The notes: a model not told the origin generated them from the sequence alone. Shown: positions 6,912 through 13,554, numbered from the stretch's first letter. The stretch is 16,880 bases of DNA from Acidobacteriota bacterium (GCA_023410055.1 JAEYQK010000072.1:1-16880), one strand, 5' to 3'. A program made the numbers and translations.

Positions 6912-8267
6912 TTGACCCAGTTCAAGACAGCGGTAGTAATCGGCGCGCAGTGGGGCGACGAAGGCAAGGGCAAGATCGTTGACGTGCTCTCCGATCATTT
7001 TTCCGTCGTCGCGCGCTATGCCGGCGGACACAATGCCGGCCACACGGTCACCATCAACGGCAAGAAGTTCGTACTGCAGCTTGTCCCCTGCGGCGTTTTG
7101 CGCCCGGGATGCAAAGGCGTCATCGGCAACGGCATCGTTCTCGACCCGATCGCCTTCCTCAAAGAAATCGCTAAGCTGCGCGAAGCCGGCGTTCCAATCG
7201 AAGGCCCGGGCACCAAGGGCGCCTCGGCGAACATGTTCGTCAGCAACCGCGCCCACGTTATTCTTCCCTATCACCGCATGATCGAACTGGCCGCCGAAAA
7301 CGCGCCAGGTCGCGTCAAGATCGGTACCACTTCACGCGGCATCGGGCCAACCTACGAAGACAAGATGGCCCGCAGCGGATTGCGCGTCGCTGACCTACTC
7401 GACTCCGCGCTGATGAAGAAACATATCGAGAATGCCTGCCGTCAGAAGAACGAGATTGCGCACTGCCTGTTTAACTCCGAGCCGCTGGATCCCGACGTTA
7501 TTTACAAGGAGTACACTGCGGCAGCGGAGCAGATTGCGCCGTTCGTAGCCGATACCGCCACGCTCATCAACGCCGCCATAAAGGACGGCGCCTCCGTAAT
7601 GTTTGAAGGCGCCCAAGGCACCATGCTCGACATCGACCATGGCACCTACCCATTCGTTACGTCCTCCAGCGCAACTTCAGGCGGAGCCTGCACTGGAACC
7701 GGCGTTCCACCGACTTCCATCGACACCGTGATCGGCGTGACGAAAGCTTATTGCACTCGCGTCGGTGAAGGCCCGTTCCCATCTGAGTTGCACGACGCAA
7801 CCGGACAAGCGCTTCGCGACAAGGGCAACGAGTACGGAGCTGTTACCGGTCGCCCCCGACGCTGCGGTTGGCTCGATATGGCCCTGTTGCGTTACTCGGT
7901 GATGATCAACGGCATCTCTTGGCTGGTCGTCACGAAGATGGACGTTCTCGACGAATTGCCTGAAATCGGCGTGTGCGTCGGCTACAAGATCAACGGCAAG
8001 CAAACAACCGAGATCCCGGCCCGGGGAGACGGCTACAACAACATCGAACCCGTTTACAAAATGCTTCCCGGCTGGCAGTCGTCAACGCTCGGAATCACCG
8101 AGTACGACAAGCTGCCACAGAAGGCAAAAGACTATCTCGCCTTCGTAGAGAAAGAAAGCGGAGCCCGCATCGGCCTCATCTCTACCGGCCCCGATCGCGA
8201 CCAAACCATCTTCGTAGACGAATTCGCGAAGGCGCTGCAGTCGGCCAAGGCCGCGCAGTCGCGCTAG
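6912..8267 (+). CDS. purA: Adenylosuccinate synthetase
   Basis: Joins IMP and aspartate with GTP hydrolysis to form adenylosuccinate, the first committed step to AMP. The 451-residue protein has the GTP-binding loop GAQWGDEGKGKIVD (catalytic Asp16), GGHNAGHTV with catalytic His44, KIGTTSRGIGPTYEDK, EGAQGTMLDIDHGTYPFVTSS, GRPRRCGWLD, the guanine-recognition VTKMDVLD and STGPDR near the end. The start is read as TTG 6912, five bases after AGAGGA (6901-6906), placing the first conserved residues where the family has them. The frame is open further upstream to an ATG at 6750, but the extra 54 residues are low-complexity, would cross the repeat at 6759-6775, and are rejected. It appears monocistronic: a hairpin follows the stop. 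It is slightly longer than the common 430 residues, mainly by a short C-terminal tail. Confidence 0.96.
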   Translation: MTQFKTAVVIGAQWGDEGKGKIVDVLSDHFSVVARYAGGHNAGHTVTINGKKFVLQLVPCGVLRPGCKGVIGNGIVLDPIAFLKEIAKLREAGVPIEGPGTKGASANMFVSNRAHVILPYHRMIELAAENAPGRVKIGTTSRGIGPTYEDKMARSGLRVADLLDSALMKKHIENACRQKNEIAHCLFNSEPLDPDVIYKEYTAAAEQIAPFVADTATLINAAIKDGASVMFEGAQGTMLDIDHGTYPFVTSSSATSGGACTGTGVPPTSIDTVIGVTKAYCTRVGEGPFPSELHDATGQALRDKGNEYGAVTGRPRRCGWLDMALLRYSVMINGISWLVVTKMDVLDELPEIGVCVGYKINGKQTTEIPARGDGYNNIEPVYKMLPGWQSSTLGITEYDKLPQKAKDYLAFVEKESGARIGLISTGPDRDQTIFVDEFAKALQSAKAAQSR

Positions 8268-8276
8268 ATTCGTAGC

Positions 8277-8301
8277 GCCGGACTCCAGTCCGGCTGGTTT
8301 T
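8277..8301 (+). terminator. GC-rich hairpin after purA, probable terminator
   Basis: GCCGGAC-TCCA-GTCCGGC (8277-8294) is a perfect 7-bp stem that begins nine bases after the purA stop and is followed by TGGTTTTGG. The stem-loop plus T run suits a rho-independent terminator. Hairpins of the type TAGCGCCGGACT-AGTCCGGC are, as I recall, dispersed elements in several soil bacteria, so it may also be a mobile palindromic repeat that was recruited. Confidence 0.55.
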
Positions 8302-8304
8302 GGA

Positions 8305-8331
8305 GTGTAGGGACGGGGCTGTGCCCCGTCC
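8305..8331 (+). repeat. Perfect palindromic hairpin element, copy 1
   Basis: GGACGGGGC-TGT-GCCCCGTCC (8311-8331) with upstream GTGTAG. The whole 27-base unit occurs again, identical, at 9611-9637. It has a 9-bp stem and a 3-base loop. This copy lies between purA and the ABM gene, 26 bases before the latter's start codon. Confidence 0.9.
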
Positions 8332-8357
8332 GCTCTTCCCCGTAACAGGAGCCGCCC

Positions 8358-8651
8358 GTGATCGTCCTCGTCGTCACCTACACGATTCAGGAAGGCAAGA
8401 TCGAGCAGGCGAAAGAGTACGTCCGCCTGATGCAGGAAAACACGCGCCGCGAGCCCGGCTGCCGCTTCTACGTCGGACACCAATCCAACGACAACCCGCG
8501 CAAGATCTGTTTTTACGAACAATACGAAAACCAGGCCGCACTAGACGCCCACATCGCCGCGCCTTACTTCGCGGACTACATAGTCAACGGCATGAGGAAG
8601 CTCATCGAACCCGGCACGCGTGTGCAAGAAACCTACACTCCGATCGAGTGA
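8358..8651 (+). CDS. Antibiotic biosynthesis monooxygenase (ABM) domain protein, putative quinol monooxygenase
   Basis: A 97-residue single-domain protein of the dimeric alpha-beta barrel (ABM/YgiN-like) family. These proteins act as cofactor-free monooxygenases on quinols or aromatic compounds, or as small ligand-binding proteins. Visible features: an N-terminal beta strand MIVLVVTYTIQEGK, helix KIEQAKEYVRLMQENTRREPGC, strand CRFYVGHQSNDNPRKICFYEQY and the typical WxDxxALDAH-like motif, here YENQAALDAHIAAPYF, near residue 60. The start is GTG 8358, with AGGAG (8347-8351) six bases upstream; this decides the start. The gene sits between two hairpin elements and is not obviously tied to purA. 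The physiological substrate cannot be told; a defence role against reactive quinones is common for such neighbours of VOC proteins but is only an inference here. Confidence 0.85.
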   Translation: MIVLVVTYTIQEGKIEQAKEYVRLMQENTRREPGCRFYVGHQSNDNPRKICFYEQYENQAALDAHIAAPYFADYIVNGMRKLIEPGTRVQETYTPIE

Positions 8652-8693
8652 TTTCGGAAGCCAAACAATTCCATCCTTCCTGCTCGTGGTTTT

Positions 8694-8710
8694 GCTAACT
8701 GCTGACTGCT
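8694..8710 (+). repeat. Short period-7 tandem repeat
   Basis: GCTAACT-GCTGACT-GCT: two and a half heptamers with one mismatch, in the 177-base gap between the ABM gene and the VOC gene. The gap holds no gene and no clear promoter. The repeat belongs by its period to the same class as the CTGAGTA blocks but differs in sequence. Confidence 0.5.
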
Positions 8711-8828
8711 CTCTTTTGAGCATCCAACCCGCTCTTCGTGACAACTAATACTCCGAAACGTTTGCCCGCCTGCGGACGAAAGTCGCTCCGCAATCTCCAA
8801 CCGATTGTCCCGAGTCAAAGGAGTAGTT

Positions 8829-9308
8829 ATGGCGAAGACGTCGTATATCCCCACTGGTTATCACACAGTCACACCCTACATCACCTGCAGCAACGCAGCT
8901 GAAGCCATCGACTTCTACAAACGCGCCTTCGGAGCCGAAGAGCTTTATCGCATGCCCGGGCCGGGCGGAAAGATCATGCACGCCGAAATCAAGATTGGCG
9001 ACTCGGTGATCATGCTTTCGGACGAGTTCCCCGAAATGGGCGCAAAATCGCCCCTGAGCGCGGGATGCAACACCGCCTCCGTCATGGTCTACCTGCCGGA
9101 TGTTGATGCCTCGTTCGAGCGCGCCGTCAAAGCCGGTGCCAAGCCAGCAAAACAACCCGAAGACACCTTCTGGGGCGATCGCTACGGTCAGGTGATAGAT
9201 CCCAGCGGACATCGCTGGTCACTCGCAACACATGTGGAGGATGTCGCTCCCGCCGAGATGGAAAGACGTTCGCGGGAGTTCATGGCCAAGATGAAGGCTG
9301 CTTCGTGA
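8829..9308 (+). CDS. VOC-fold (glyoxalase/bleomycin resistance-like) protein, PhnB type
   Basis: A 159-residue member of the vicinal oxygen chelate superfamily. Two beta-alpha-beta-beta-beta modules can be read: VTPYITCSNAAEAIDFYKRAFGAEELYR with MHAEIKIGDSVIMLSDEF in the first half, and SVMVYLPDVDASFERAVKAGAK with FWGDRYGQVIDPSGHRWSLATH in the second. The DRYGQVIDPSGHRW motif is characteristic of the PhnB/YdeN-like group, whose members are mostly of unknown substrate; some bind metal, some bind drugs. The C-terminal 25 residues form a charged helix (EMERRSREFMAKMKAA). The start is ATG 8829, five bases after a near-perfect AAAGGAG (8817-8823); an upstream in-frame GTG/ATG at 8805 is discarded for this reason. 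It stands alone, converging on the tautomerase gene across a long inverted repeat. Confidence 0.87.
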   Translation: MAKTSYIPTGYHTVTPYITCSNAAEAIDFYKRAFGAEELYRMPGPGGKIMHAEIKIGDSVIMLSDEFPEMGAKSPLSAGCNTASVMVYLPDVDASFERAVKAGAKPAKQPEDTFWGDRYGQVIDPSGHRWSLATHVEDVAPAEMERRSREFMAKMKAAS

Positions 9309-9321
9309 CAAGAATCGGCGG

Positions 9322-9399
9322 CCACTGATTCTCACGGATCTCCACAGATCAGGCCTCAACGAAGAGAACTGATCCGTGTTGATCCGTGTAAATTCGTGG
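9322..9399. repeat. Long imperfect inverted repeat between convergent genes
   Basis: Two 31-base arms (9322-9352 and 9369-9399) are reverse complements at 23 of 31 positions, around a 16-base spacer. The conserved cores are CACGGATC / GATCCGTG and AGATCAG / CTGATC. The right arm carries a direct repeat of GATCCGTGT. The element lies between the convergent stop codons of the VOC gene (9308) and the tautomerase gene (9400), abutting the latter. It has no T tract but could act as a bidirectional transcript barrier. Sequences of the style ATCCGTG-T-TGATCCGTG are, to my recollection, dispersed in several genomes. Confidence 0.8.
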
Positions 9400-9591
9400 C
9401 TATTTGTTTTTGTCCAGCATCAGCACGCCGCCCCGCGCAAACGAATCCTTCGGCACATCGACGAAAGAAATGCTCACCGCGTCTGCGGGACAGCTCAGCT
9501 CTTCACACACCACTTCCGTGACTCGCTTAGCCGCCTTGCGCTTCTGCTCAGTTGTTCGTCCCTCAAGTAACGTAATCTGTACGTGTGGCAT
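9400..9591 (-). CDS. 4-oxalocrotonate tautomerase family protein
   Basis: A 63-residue tautomerase-superfamily protein, normally a homohexamer in which Pro1 (after Met removal) is the catalytic base. Start ATG 9589-9591 is fixed by the family's MPxxxI start (MPHVQITLLEGRT). Numbering without Met, Pro1, Arg11 (LLEGR) and Phe50 of the canonical 4-oxalocrotonate tautomerase are present, but Arg39 is replaced by Ser. Thus the catalytic proline site is intact, but substrate binding probably differs from that of the dicarboxylate 2-hydroxymuconate. No aromatic meta-cleavage genes are nearby, so a role in that pathway is not supported. The stop codon abuts the right arm of an inverted repeat, and the hairpin element copy 2 lies 20 bases upstream of the start. 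An upstream in-frame extension translates that hairpin and is not real. Confidence 0.87.
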   Translation of the reverse strand: MPHVQITLLEGRTTEQKRKAAKRVTEVVCEELSCPADAVSISFVDVPKDSFARGGVLMLDKNK

Positions 9592-9610
9592 GGAGTATCC
9601 ATTCCGGGTT

Positions 9611-9637
9611 GTGTAGGGACGGGGCTGTGCCCCGTCC
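9611..9637 (-). repeat. Perfect palindromic hairpin element, copy 2
   Basis: Identical over 27 bases to the element at 8305-8331 and in the same orientation on the plus strand, stem GGACGGGGC / GCCCCGTCC with loop TGT. It starts 11 bases beyond the ndk stop codon (read on the minus strand) and lies 20 bases before the tautomerase start. A 9-bp GC stem at that spot could end the sucC-sucD-ndk transcript, but there is no T run behind it. Confidence 0.9.
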
Positions 9638-9648
9638 ATAAACCACAG

Positions 9649-10080
9649 CTATCTCACCAACTCATATCCGGCGAAGAAGTAGCTCAACTCGAACCTCGCC
9701 GTATCTTCCGCGTCGGACCCGTGCACCGCATTTTTCTCGATGCTCTCGGCGAAGCGCTTTCGGAGCGTCCCTTCCTCTGCTTGGGCAGGATTCGTCGCGC
9801 CCATCAGTGTGCGCCACGAGGCAATCGCGTCGTGCGGCTTCTCCAACGCCATCACAATGATCGGGCCACTGGACATGAAGTCGGTCAGTCCGTTAAAAAA
9901 CGGCTTCCCTGCATGTACCGCATAAAACCCTTCTGCCTGCTCCTTCGTGATATGGAGCATCTTCATGCCGATAATCCGAAATTCATTCTGAAGAATGATG
10001 TTGATGATTTCGCCCTGCACGTTCTTCTTCACGGCATCAGGCTTGATGATTGCGAATGTACGCTGCAACGTCTTTGGCAT
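9649..10080 (-). CDS. ndk: Nucleoside diphosphate kinase
   Basis: Transfers the gamma phosphate of ATP to other nucleoside diphosphates through a phosphohistidine. The 143-residue protein starts at ATG 10078-10080 (MPKTLQRTFAIIKPDAV), the length and start usual for the family; the frame runs open far upstream through sucD in antisense-free space and is not coding there. The active site is NAVHGSDAEDTARFE with His120 as the phosphorylated residue; the second serine of the common HGSDS motif is alanine, as in many bacterial Ndk. ANPAQAEEGTLRKRF-like (here ATNPAQAEEGTLRKRF) matches the Kpn-loop region after it. Its ribosome site is weak (AAAGG 13 bases upstream). It lies 52 bases after sucD on the same strand, so a sucC-sucD-ndk operon is likely: Ndk can spread the nucleotide triphosphate formed by succinyl-CoA synthetase. 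Confidence 0.96.
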   Translation of the reverse strand: MPKTLQRTFAIIKPDAVKKNVQGEIINIILQNEFRIIGMKMLHITKEQAEGFYAVHAGKPFFNGLTDFMSSGPIIVMALEKPHDAIASWRTLMGATNPAQAEEGTLRKRFAESIEKNAVHGSDAEDTARFELSYFFAGYELVR

Positions 10081-10132
10081 GTAACTGTTTATACCTTTCT
10101 GATTGTAGCCCGTATTCCCAACATAAATTGCT

Positions 10133-11017
10133 TTACGCTTTTGCCTTCGCCCCCAGCGCGGCGACCAGCGTTTCGCCAATCGCCGCCGGAGACTTAGCAA
10201 CTCTAATCCCCGCGTCCTCAAGCGCCTTGATTTTCTCCGCCGCCGTTCCATGTCCGCCCGAAATGATCGCGCCCGCATGGCCCATGCGCCGTCCCGGAGG
10301 CGCCGTCTGCCCGGCAATGAACGATACCACCGGCTTCGTCACATTCTTCTTGATGAACTCCGCCGCGGTCTCCTCGGCATTGCCGCCGATCTCGCCAATC
10401 ATGATGATAGCTTCCGTCTCCGGATCAGCCTGGAACAACCCCAGTGCATCGACGAAGTTCGTCCCAATAATAGGATCGCCGCCAATGCCGATGGCACTCG
10501 ATTGTCCTATTCTGCGCTGCGTCAACTGATGCACCGCTTCGTACGTCAGCGTCCCAGATCGCGACACTATGCCGACATTTCCTTCCTTGTGTATTCGCGC
10601 CGGCATGATTCCGACTTTGCACTTCCCCGGCGAGATGATCCCCGGACAGTTTGGCCCGATCAGCCGCGACTTCTTCCCCTTCAGGAACTCCCACGCCTTC
10701 ACCATGTCCAGCGTCGGAATGCCTTCGGTGATGCAGACGATCAGCGGCAACCCGGCATCGGCCGCTTCCATGATCGCATCGGCCGCAAACGGCGGCGGCA
10801 CAAAGATAACCGTCGCGTTCGCGCCCGTTTCCTTTGCCGCATCCGCAACCGTATTGAAAATGGGCCAGCCTTCGTGCGTCGTCCCGCCTTTTCCCGGCGT
10901 GACTCCACCCACAACTTTTGTCCCATACTCGGCACACGCCTTCGCGTGAAAAGTCCCCTCGCGTCCGGTGAGCCCCTGCACGATCAATCGCGTATTCTTA
11001 TCAACCAATATGCTCAT
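10133..11017 (-). CDS. sucD: Succinyl-CoA synthetase, alpha subunit
   Basis: With SucC it interconverts succinyl-CoA and succinate in the TCA cycle, forming ATP or GTP. The 294-residue protein has the CoA-binding Rossmann start RLIVQGLTGREGTFHAKACAEYGTKVVGGVTPGKGG, GPNCPGIISPGKCKVGIMP, GIVSRSGTLTYEAV, IGIGGDPIIGTNFVDAL, IGEIGG and the phosphohistidine motif GRRMGHAGAIISGG with His247. Start ATG 11015-11017 has a perfect AGGAGG five bases upstream, and that site overlaps the sucC stop codon, so translation of the two subunits is coupled as expected for a 1:1 heteromer. Ndk follows. Length and motifs are complete. Confidence 0.97.
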   Translation of the reverse strand: MSILVDKNTRLIVQGLTGREGTFHAKACAEYGTKVVGGVTPGKGGTTHEGWPIFNTVADAAKETGANATVIFVPPPFAADAIMEAADAGLPLIVCITEGIPTLDMVKAWEFLKGKKSRLIGPNCPGIISPGKCKVGIMPARIHKEGNVGIVSRSGTLTYEAVHQLTQRRIGQSSAIGIGGDPIIGTNFVDALGLFQADPETEAIIMIGEIGGNAEETAAEFIKKNVTKPVVSFIAGQTAPPGRRMGHAGAIISGGHGTAAEKIKALEDAGIRVAKSPAAIGETLVAALGAKAKA

Positions 11018-11022
11018 CGGAT

Positions 11023-11028
11023 CCTCCT
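11023..11028 (-). promoter_or_regulatory. Shine-Dalgarno of sucD overlapping the sucC stop codon
   Basis: On the minus strand the sequence TAGGAGG contains the sucC stop TAG (11029-11027) and a perfect AGGAGG (11028-11023) sharing two bases, then ATCCG and the ATG of sucD. A ribosome terminating on sucC uncovers or occupies exactly this site, a design for equal synthesis of the two subunits. Confidence 0.9.
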
Positions 11029-12208
11029 ACGCCCTCACGCTCTTGGCCGCCGTGACGACCTTCTCTGCCGCATCTTTCATCGTTTCAGCGACGATAAAGT
11101 TCAGTCCAGAATCCTTCAAAATCTGGCGCCCTTGCTCGACGTTAGTTCCCTCCAGGCGCAGCACAATCGGCAACTGAATGTTCGTTTTCCGCGCCGCCGC
11201 CACAACGCCGTTCGCCAGCGTATCGACCCTCAAGATTCCGCCGAAGATATTGATGAGCACAGCTTTCACATTCTTATCGCTCAACAGGATCTCAAACGCG
11301 TGCGTCACCTGGTCTTCGTTCGCGCCGCCACCCACATCAAGGAAATTCGCCGGCATGCCGCCCGCGTACTGAATGATATCCATGGTCGCCATGGCCAGGC
11401 CGGCACCGTTGACCATGCATCCGACGGTTCCGTCCAGCTTGATGTAGTTCAACCCGTACTTGCTCGCCTCCACCTCAAGCGGATCTTCTTCCGTGATGTC
11501 CCGCAGTTCCTTAATGTCCTTGTGCCTGAACAGCGCGTTATCGTCGAAGTTGACCTTCGCATCCAATGCGAACATGCGGTTATCCGTCGTGGAGATAAAC
11601 GGATTGATCTCCACCAGCGAGGCATCCGTATCTATCGCAGCCCGATACAGCGCCATCATGAACTTCACCGCCTCGTTCACCAGCGCCGGGCGCAATCCCA
11701 GCTTGAACGCCAGCTTCCGCGCCTGAAACGCCTCAAGTCCCATGCCGGGCTCGATGTACTCCTTGATGATGGCATCGGGATTCTCCGCCGCAACCTGCTC
11801 GATTTCCATGCCGCCCGCGGTCGAAGCCATAAAAACGTTCTTCGCCGCCGCGCGATCCAGCACGATTCCCAGGTAGTACTCTTTCTCAATCGGCAGTGTT
11901 TCCTCGACCAAGAGTCGCCTTACGATACGTCCTTCCGGCCCGGTCTGGTGCGTCACCAGCTTCATCCCGAGCATCTTGCGCGAAAGGTCTGCAGCCTCCG
12001 CTACTGACTTGGCGATCTTTACGCCTCCGCCCTTACCGCGCCCTCCCGCGTGTATCTGGGCCTTGACAACGACACCCTTTGCGCCCGCGCCCAGTAAGTC
12101 TTTGGCGGCTGTTTCTGCTTCTTCCGGCGTGGTGGCCATCTCACCGCGCGGAACGGCAACGCCGTATCTCGCAAGAATATTCTTCGCCTGATACTCGTGT
12201 ATTTTCAT
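11027..12208 (-). CDS. sucC: Succinyl-CoA synthetase, beta subunit
   Basis: Nucleotide-binding and succinate-binding subunit of succinyl-CoA synthetase. The 393-residue protein begins MKIHEYQAKNILARYGVAVPRG, has an ATP-grasp domain (VVKAQIHAGGRGKGGGVKIAKS; LVEETLPIEKEYYLGIVLDR; ALVEINPF-like SLVEINPFISTTDNRMFALDAKVNFDDNALFR) and the C-terminal ligase-CoA domain (GTVGCMVNGAGLAMATMDIIQYAGGMPANFLDVGGGA, INIFGGILRVD). Length and motifs are complete. The residues that decide ATP or GTP preference cannot be judged safely by eye. Start ATG 12206-12208 is fixed by the family start; the ribosome site is weak. It is first in the sucC-sucD-ndk group; a possible promoter lies about 85-114 bases upstream. 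Confidence 0.97.
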   Translation of the reverse strand: MKIHEYQAKNILARYGVAVPRGEMATTPEEAETAAKDLLGAGAKGVVVKAQIHAGGRGKGGGVKIAKSVAEAADLSRKMLGMKLVTHQTGPEGRIVRRLLVEETLPIEKEYYLGIVLDRAAAKNVFMASTAGGMEIEQVAAENPDAIIKEYIEPGMGLEAFQARKLAFKLGLRPALVNEAVKFMMALYRAAIDTDASLVEINPFISTTDNRMFALDAKVNFDDNALFRHKDIKELRDITEEDPLEVEASKYGLNYIKLDGTVGCMVNGAGLAMATMDIIQYAGGMPANFLDVGGGANEDQVTHAFEILLSDKNVKAVLINIFGGILRVDTLANGVVAAARKTNIQLPIVLRLEGTNVEQGRQILKDSGLNFIVAETMKDAAEKVVTAAKSVRA

Positions 12209-12292
12209 TTGATTTCTGTACAGCGGCTCCTATACATAAGCCCACACGTGGTTGAATCTATACCGCTGAGACGCAAATAGAAAGAACCGTGG

Positions 12293-12322
12293 ATTGTACT
12301 GAAAAAAATGGGCTTAGCGCAA
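12293..12322 (-). promoter_or_regulatory. Possible sigma-70-type promoter of sucC
   Basis: On the minus strand TTGCGC (12322-12317) and TACAAT (12298-12293) are 18 bases apart. The -10 matches consensus at five of six positions, the -35 only at three. The leader to the sucC start would be about 80 bases. The gap 12209-12430 also must hold the trpD promoter, which was not identified. Confidence 0.4.
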
Positions 12323-12405
12323 ACTCTATAAACTGGCGTCTCGCGGACTGGCACACGCAATTTTCAGACTACACACTCTTCTTATTGTTACTATGTAGGT
12401 GACGA

Positions 12406-12437
12406 GATCACCCGATCACCAAATCACCCGATGATTA
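12406..12437 (+). repeat. Period-8 tandem repeat (GATCACCC type) running into the trpD start
   Basis: Units GATCACCC, GATCACCA, AATCACCC and a degenerate GATGATTA (12430-12437). The start codon of trpD (12431-12433) lies inside the last unit. The same 8-base unit in the same register makes a longer array at 15271-15318. Confidence 0.85.
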
Positions 12438-13474
12438 CTGATTCTCTCCATCGCATCGCCAACCACTGCCAGCCTCTGTCGCGTGACGAAGCCCGCATCA
12501 CCATGTCTGAAATCCTCGCGGGCAAATGTACAGAAGCGCAGATCGGAGCGTTCCTGGTCGCGCTTCACATGAAAGGCGAAACTGTAGAAGAGATCGTCGG
12601 ATTCGCCGAGGCCATCCGCGCCGCCGCCGCTCCACTCGAGGCCGCCAATCACATTGTCGACGTCAGCGACACCGAGCGTGACGCCCTCGTCGACACCTGC
12701 GGCACCGGCGGCGATGCCAGCGGCACATTCAACATCTCGACCGCGACCGCGCTCGTCGTTGCCGGAGCCGGCGTTCGCGTAGCCAAGCACGGCAACCGCA
12801 GTGTGACCTCAAAGTGCGGCTCCGCAGACGTGATCGAAGCACTCGGCGTGAATCTCTCTCTCCCCCCCGCACGCCTGGCACAGTGCCTTAACGAAGTCGG
12901 CATCGCGTTTCTTTTCGCGCCCGCTATGCACTCCGCCATGAAGTACGTCCAACCAGCCCGCCGCGAACTGAAGCTCCGCACGGTGTTCAACCTTCTCGGA
13001 CCGCTTACGAATCCAGCTCACGCGTCGGCGCAAGTCGTGGGGGTTTACTCTGCCGACCTCGTCGAAAAACTTGCTGAGGCCCTATGTCTACTGGGACTCA
13101 GGCGCGCGCTCGTTGTCCACGGCAGCGACGGCCTGGACGAAATCACCGTTACCGGCACCACCCGCATCGCTGAGGTTCGCAACGGCTCAGTGAATAGCTA
13201 CGAAGTCGAACCTGAGCAATTCGGACTACGGCGCGCCACACTCAACGACATCTCCGGTGGTGACGTAAACGAAAACGCCGCTATTATTCGTGCCATTCTC
13301 GACGGAGAACAATCATCGCGCCGCGATGTGGTTGTCCTGAACGCAGCGGCGGCGCTCGTCGCAGCAGGCCGCGCCGATACGATCTGCGATGCTATGCCGC
13401 TGGCCGTTCAGGCAATCGATTCGGGGGCCGCGAAGCATGTCCTAAATGCGCTGGTGAAGTTTACAGGTCCTTAA
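12431..13474 (+). CDS. trpD: Anthranilate phosphoribosyltransferase
   Basis: Second step of tryptophan synthesis: transfers phosphoribose from PRPP to anthranilate. The 347-residue protein has the N-terminal helical bundle (LHRIANHCQPLSRDEARITMSEILAG), the PRPP loop DTCGTGGDASGTFNIST, KHGNRSVTSKCGSADVIEALG, the anthranilate-site FLFAPAMHSAMKYVQPARRELKLRTVFNLLGPLTNPA, and the acidic DGLDEIT motif that binds magnesium. Length is normal. Family alignment requires a start close to ATG 12431; that codon sits inside a GATCACCC repeat with no Shine-Dalgarno upstream. No other trp genes are adjacent, so it is separated from a trp operon here. It converges on the radical SAM gene, 78 bases away, across a CTGAGTA repeat. 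Confidence 0.96.
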   Translation: MITDSLHRIANHCQPLSRDEARITMSEILAGKCTEAQIGAFLVALHMKGETVEEIVGFAEAIRAAAAPLEAANHIVDVSDTERDALVDTCGTGGDASGTFNISTATALVVAGAGVRVAKHGNRSVTSKCGSADVIEALGVNLSLPPARLAQCLNEVGIAFLFAPAMHSAMKYVQPARRELKLRTVFNLLGPLTNPAHASAQVVGVYSADLVEKLAEALCLLGLRRALVVHGSDGLDEITVTGTTRIAEVRNGSVNSYEVEPEQFGLRRATLNDISGGDVNENAAIIRAILDGEQSSRRDVVVLNAAAALVAAGRADTICDAMPLAVQAIDSGAAKHVLNALVKFTGP

Positions 13475-13531
13475 TTCGGCTTTGAGTGCACCTATGGACA
13501 AGATCCCGACTGCAATGTTTTTCGTTTCTTT

Positions 13532-13554
13532 CTGAGTACTGAGTACTGAGTACT
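13532..13554. repeat. Period-7 tandem repeat (CTGAGTA type) overlapping a stop codon
   Basis: Three CTGAGTA heptamers plus CT, in perfect tandem, in the gap between trpD and the convergent radical SAM gene. The last two bases are part of the complement of the radical SAM stop codon (13553-13555). It belongs to the family found at 6681-6711 and 6759-6775. Because AGTACT is itself a palindrome, each unit can pair with any other. Confidence 0.88.

Noticed and set aside
9592..9639. N-terminal extension of the tautomerase (16 residues, from the hairpin element)
   Set aside because: It would bury the catalytic Pro1 and is simply translation of the repeated palindrome.
10081..10317. Arg-rich N-terminal extension of ndk
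   Set aside because: It is the sucD region read in another frame; Ndk proteins begin with the MPKTLQRTFAIIKPDAV-type start at 10080.
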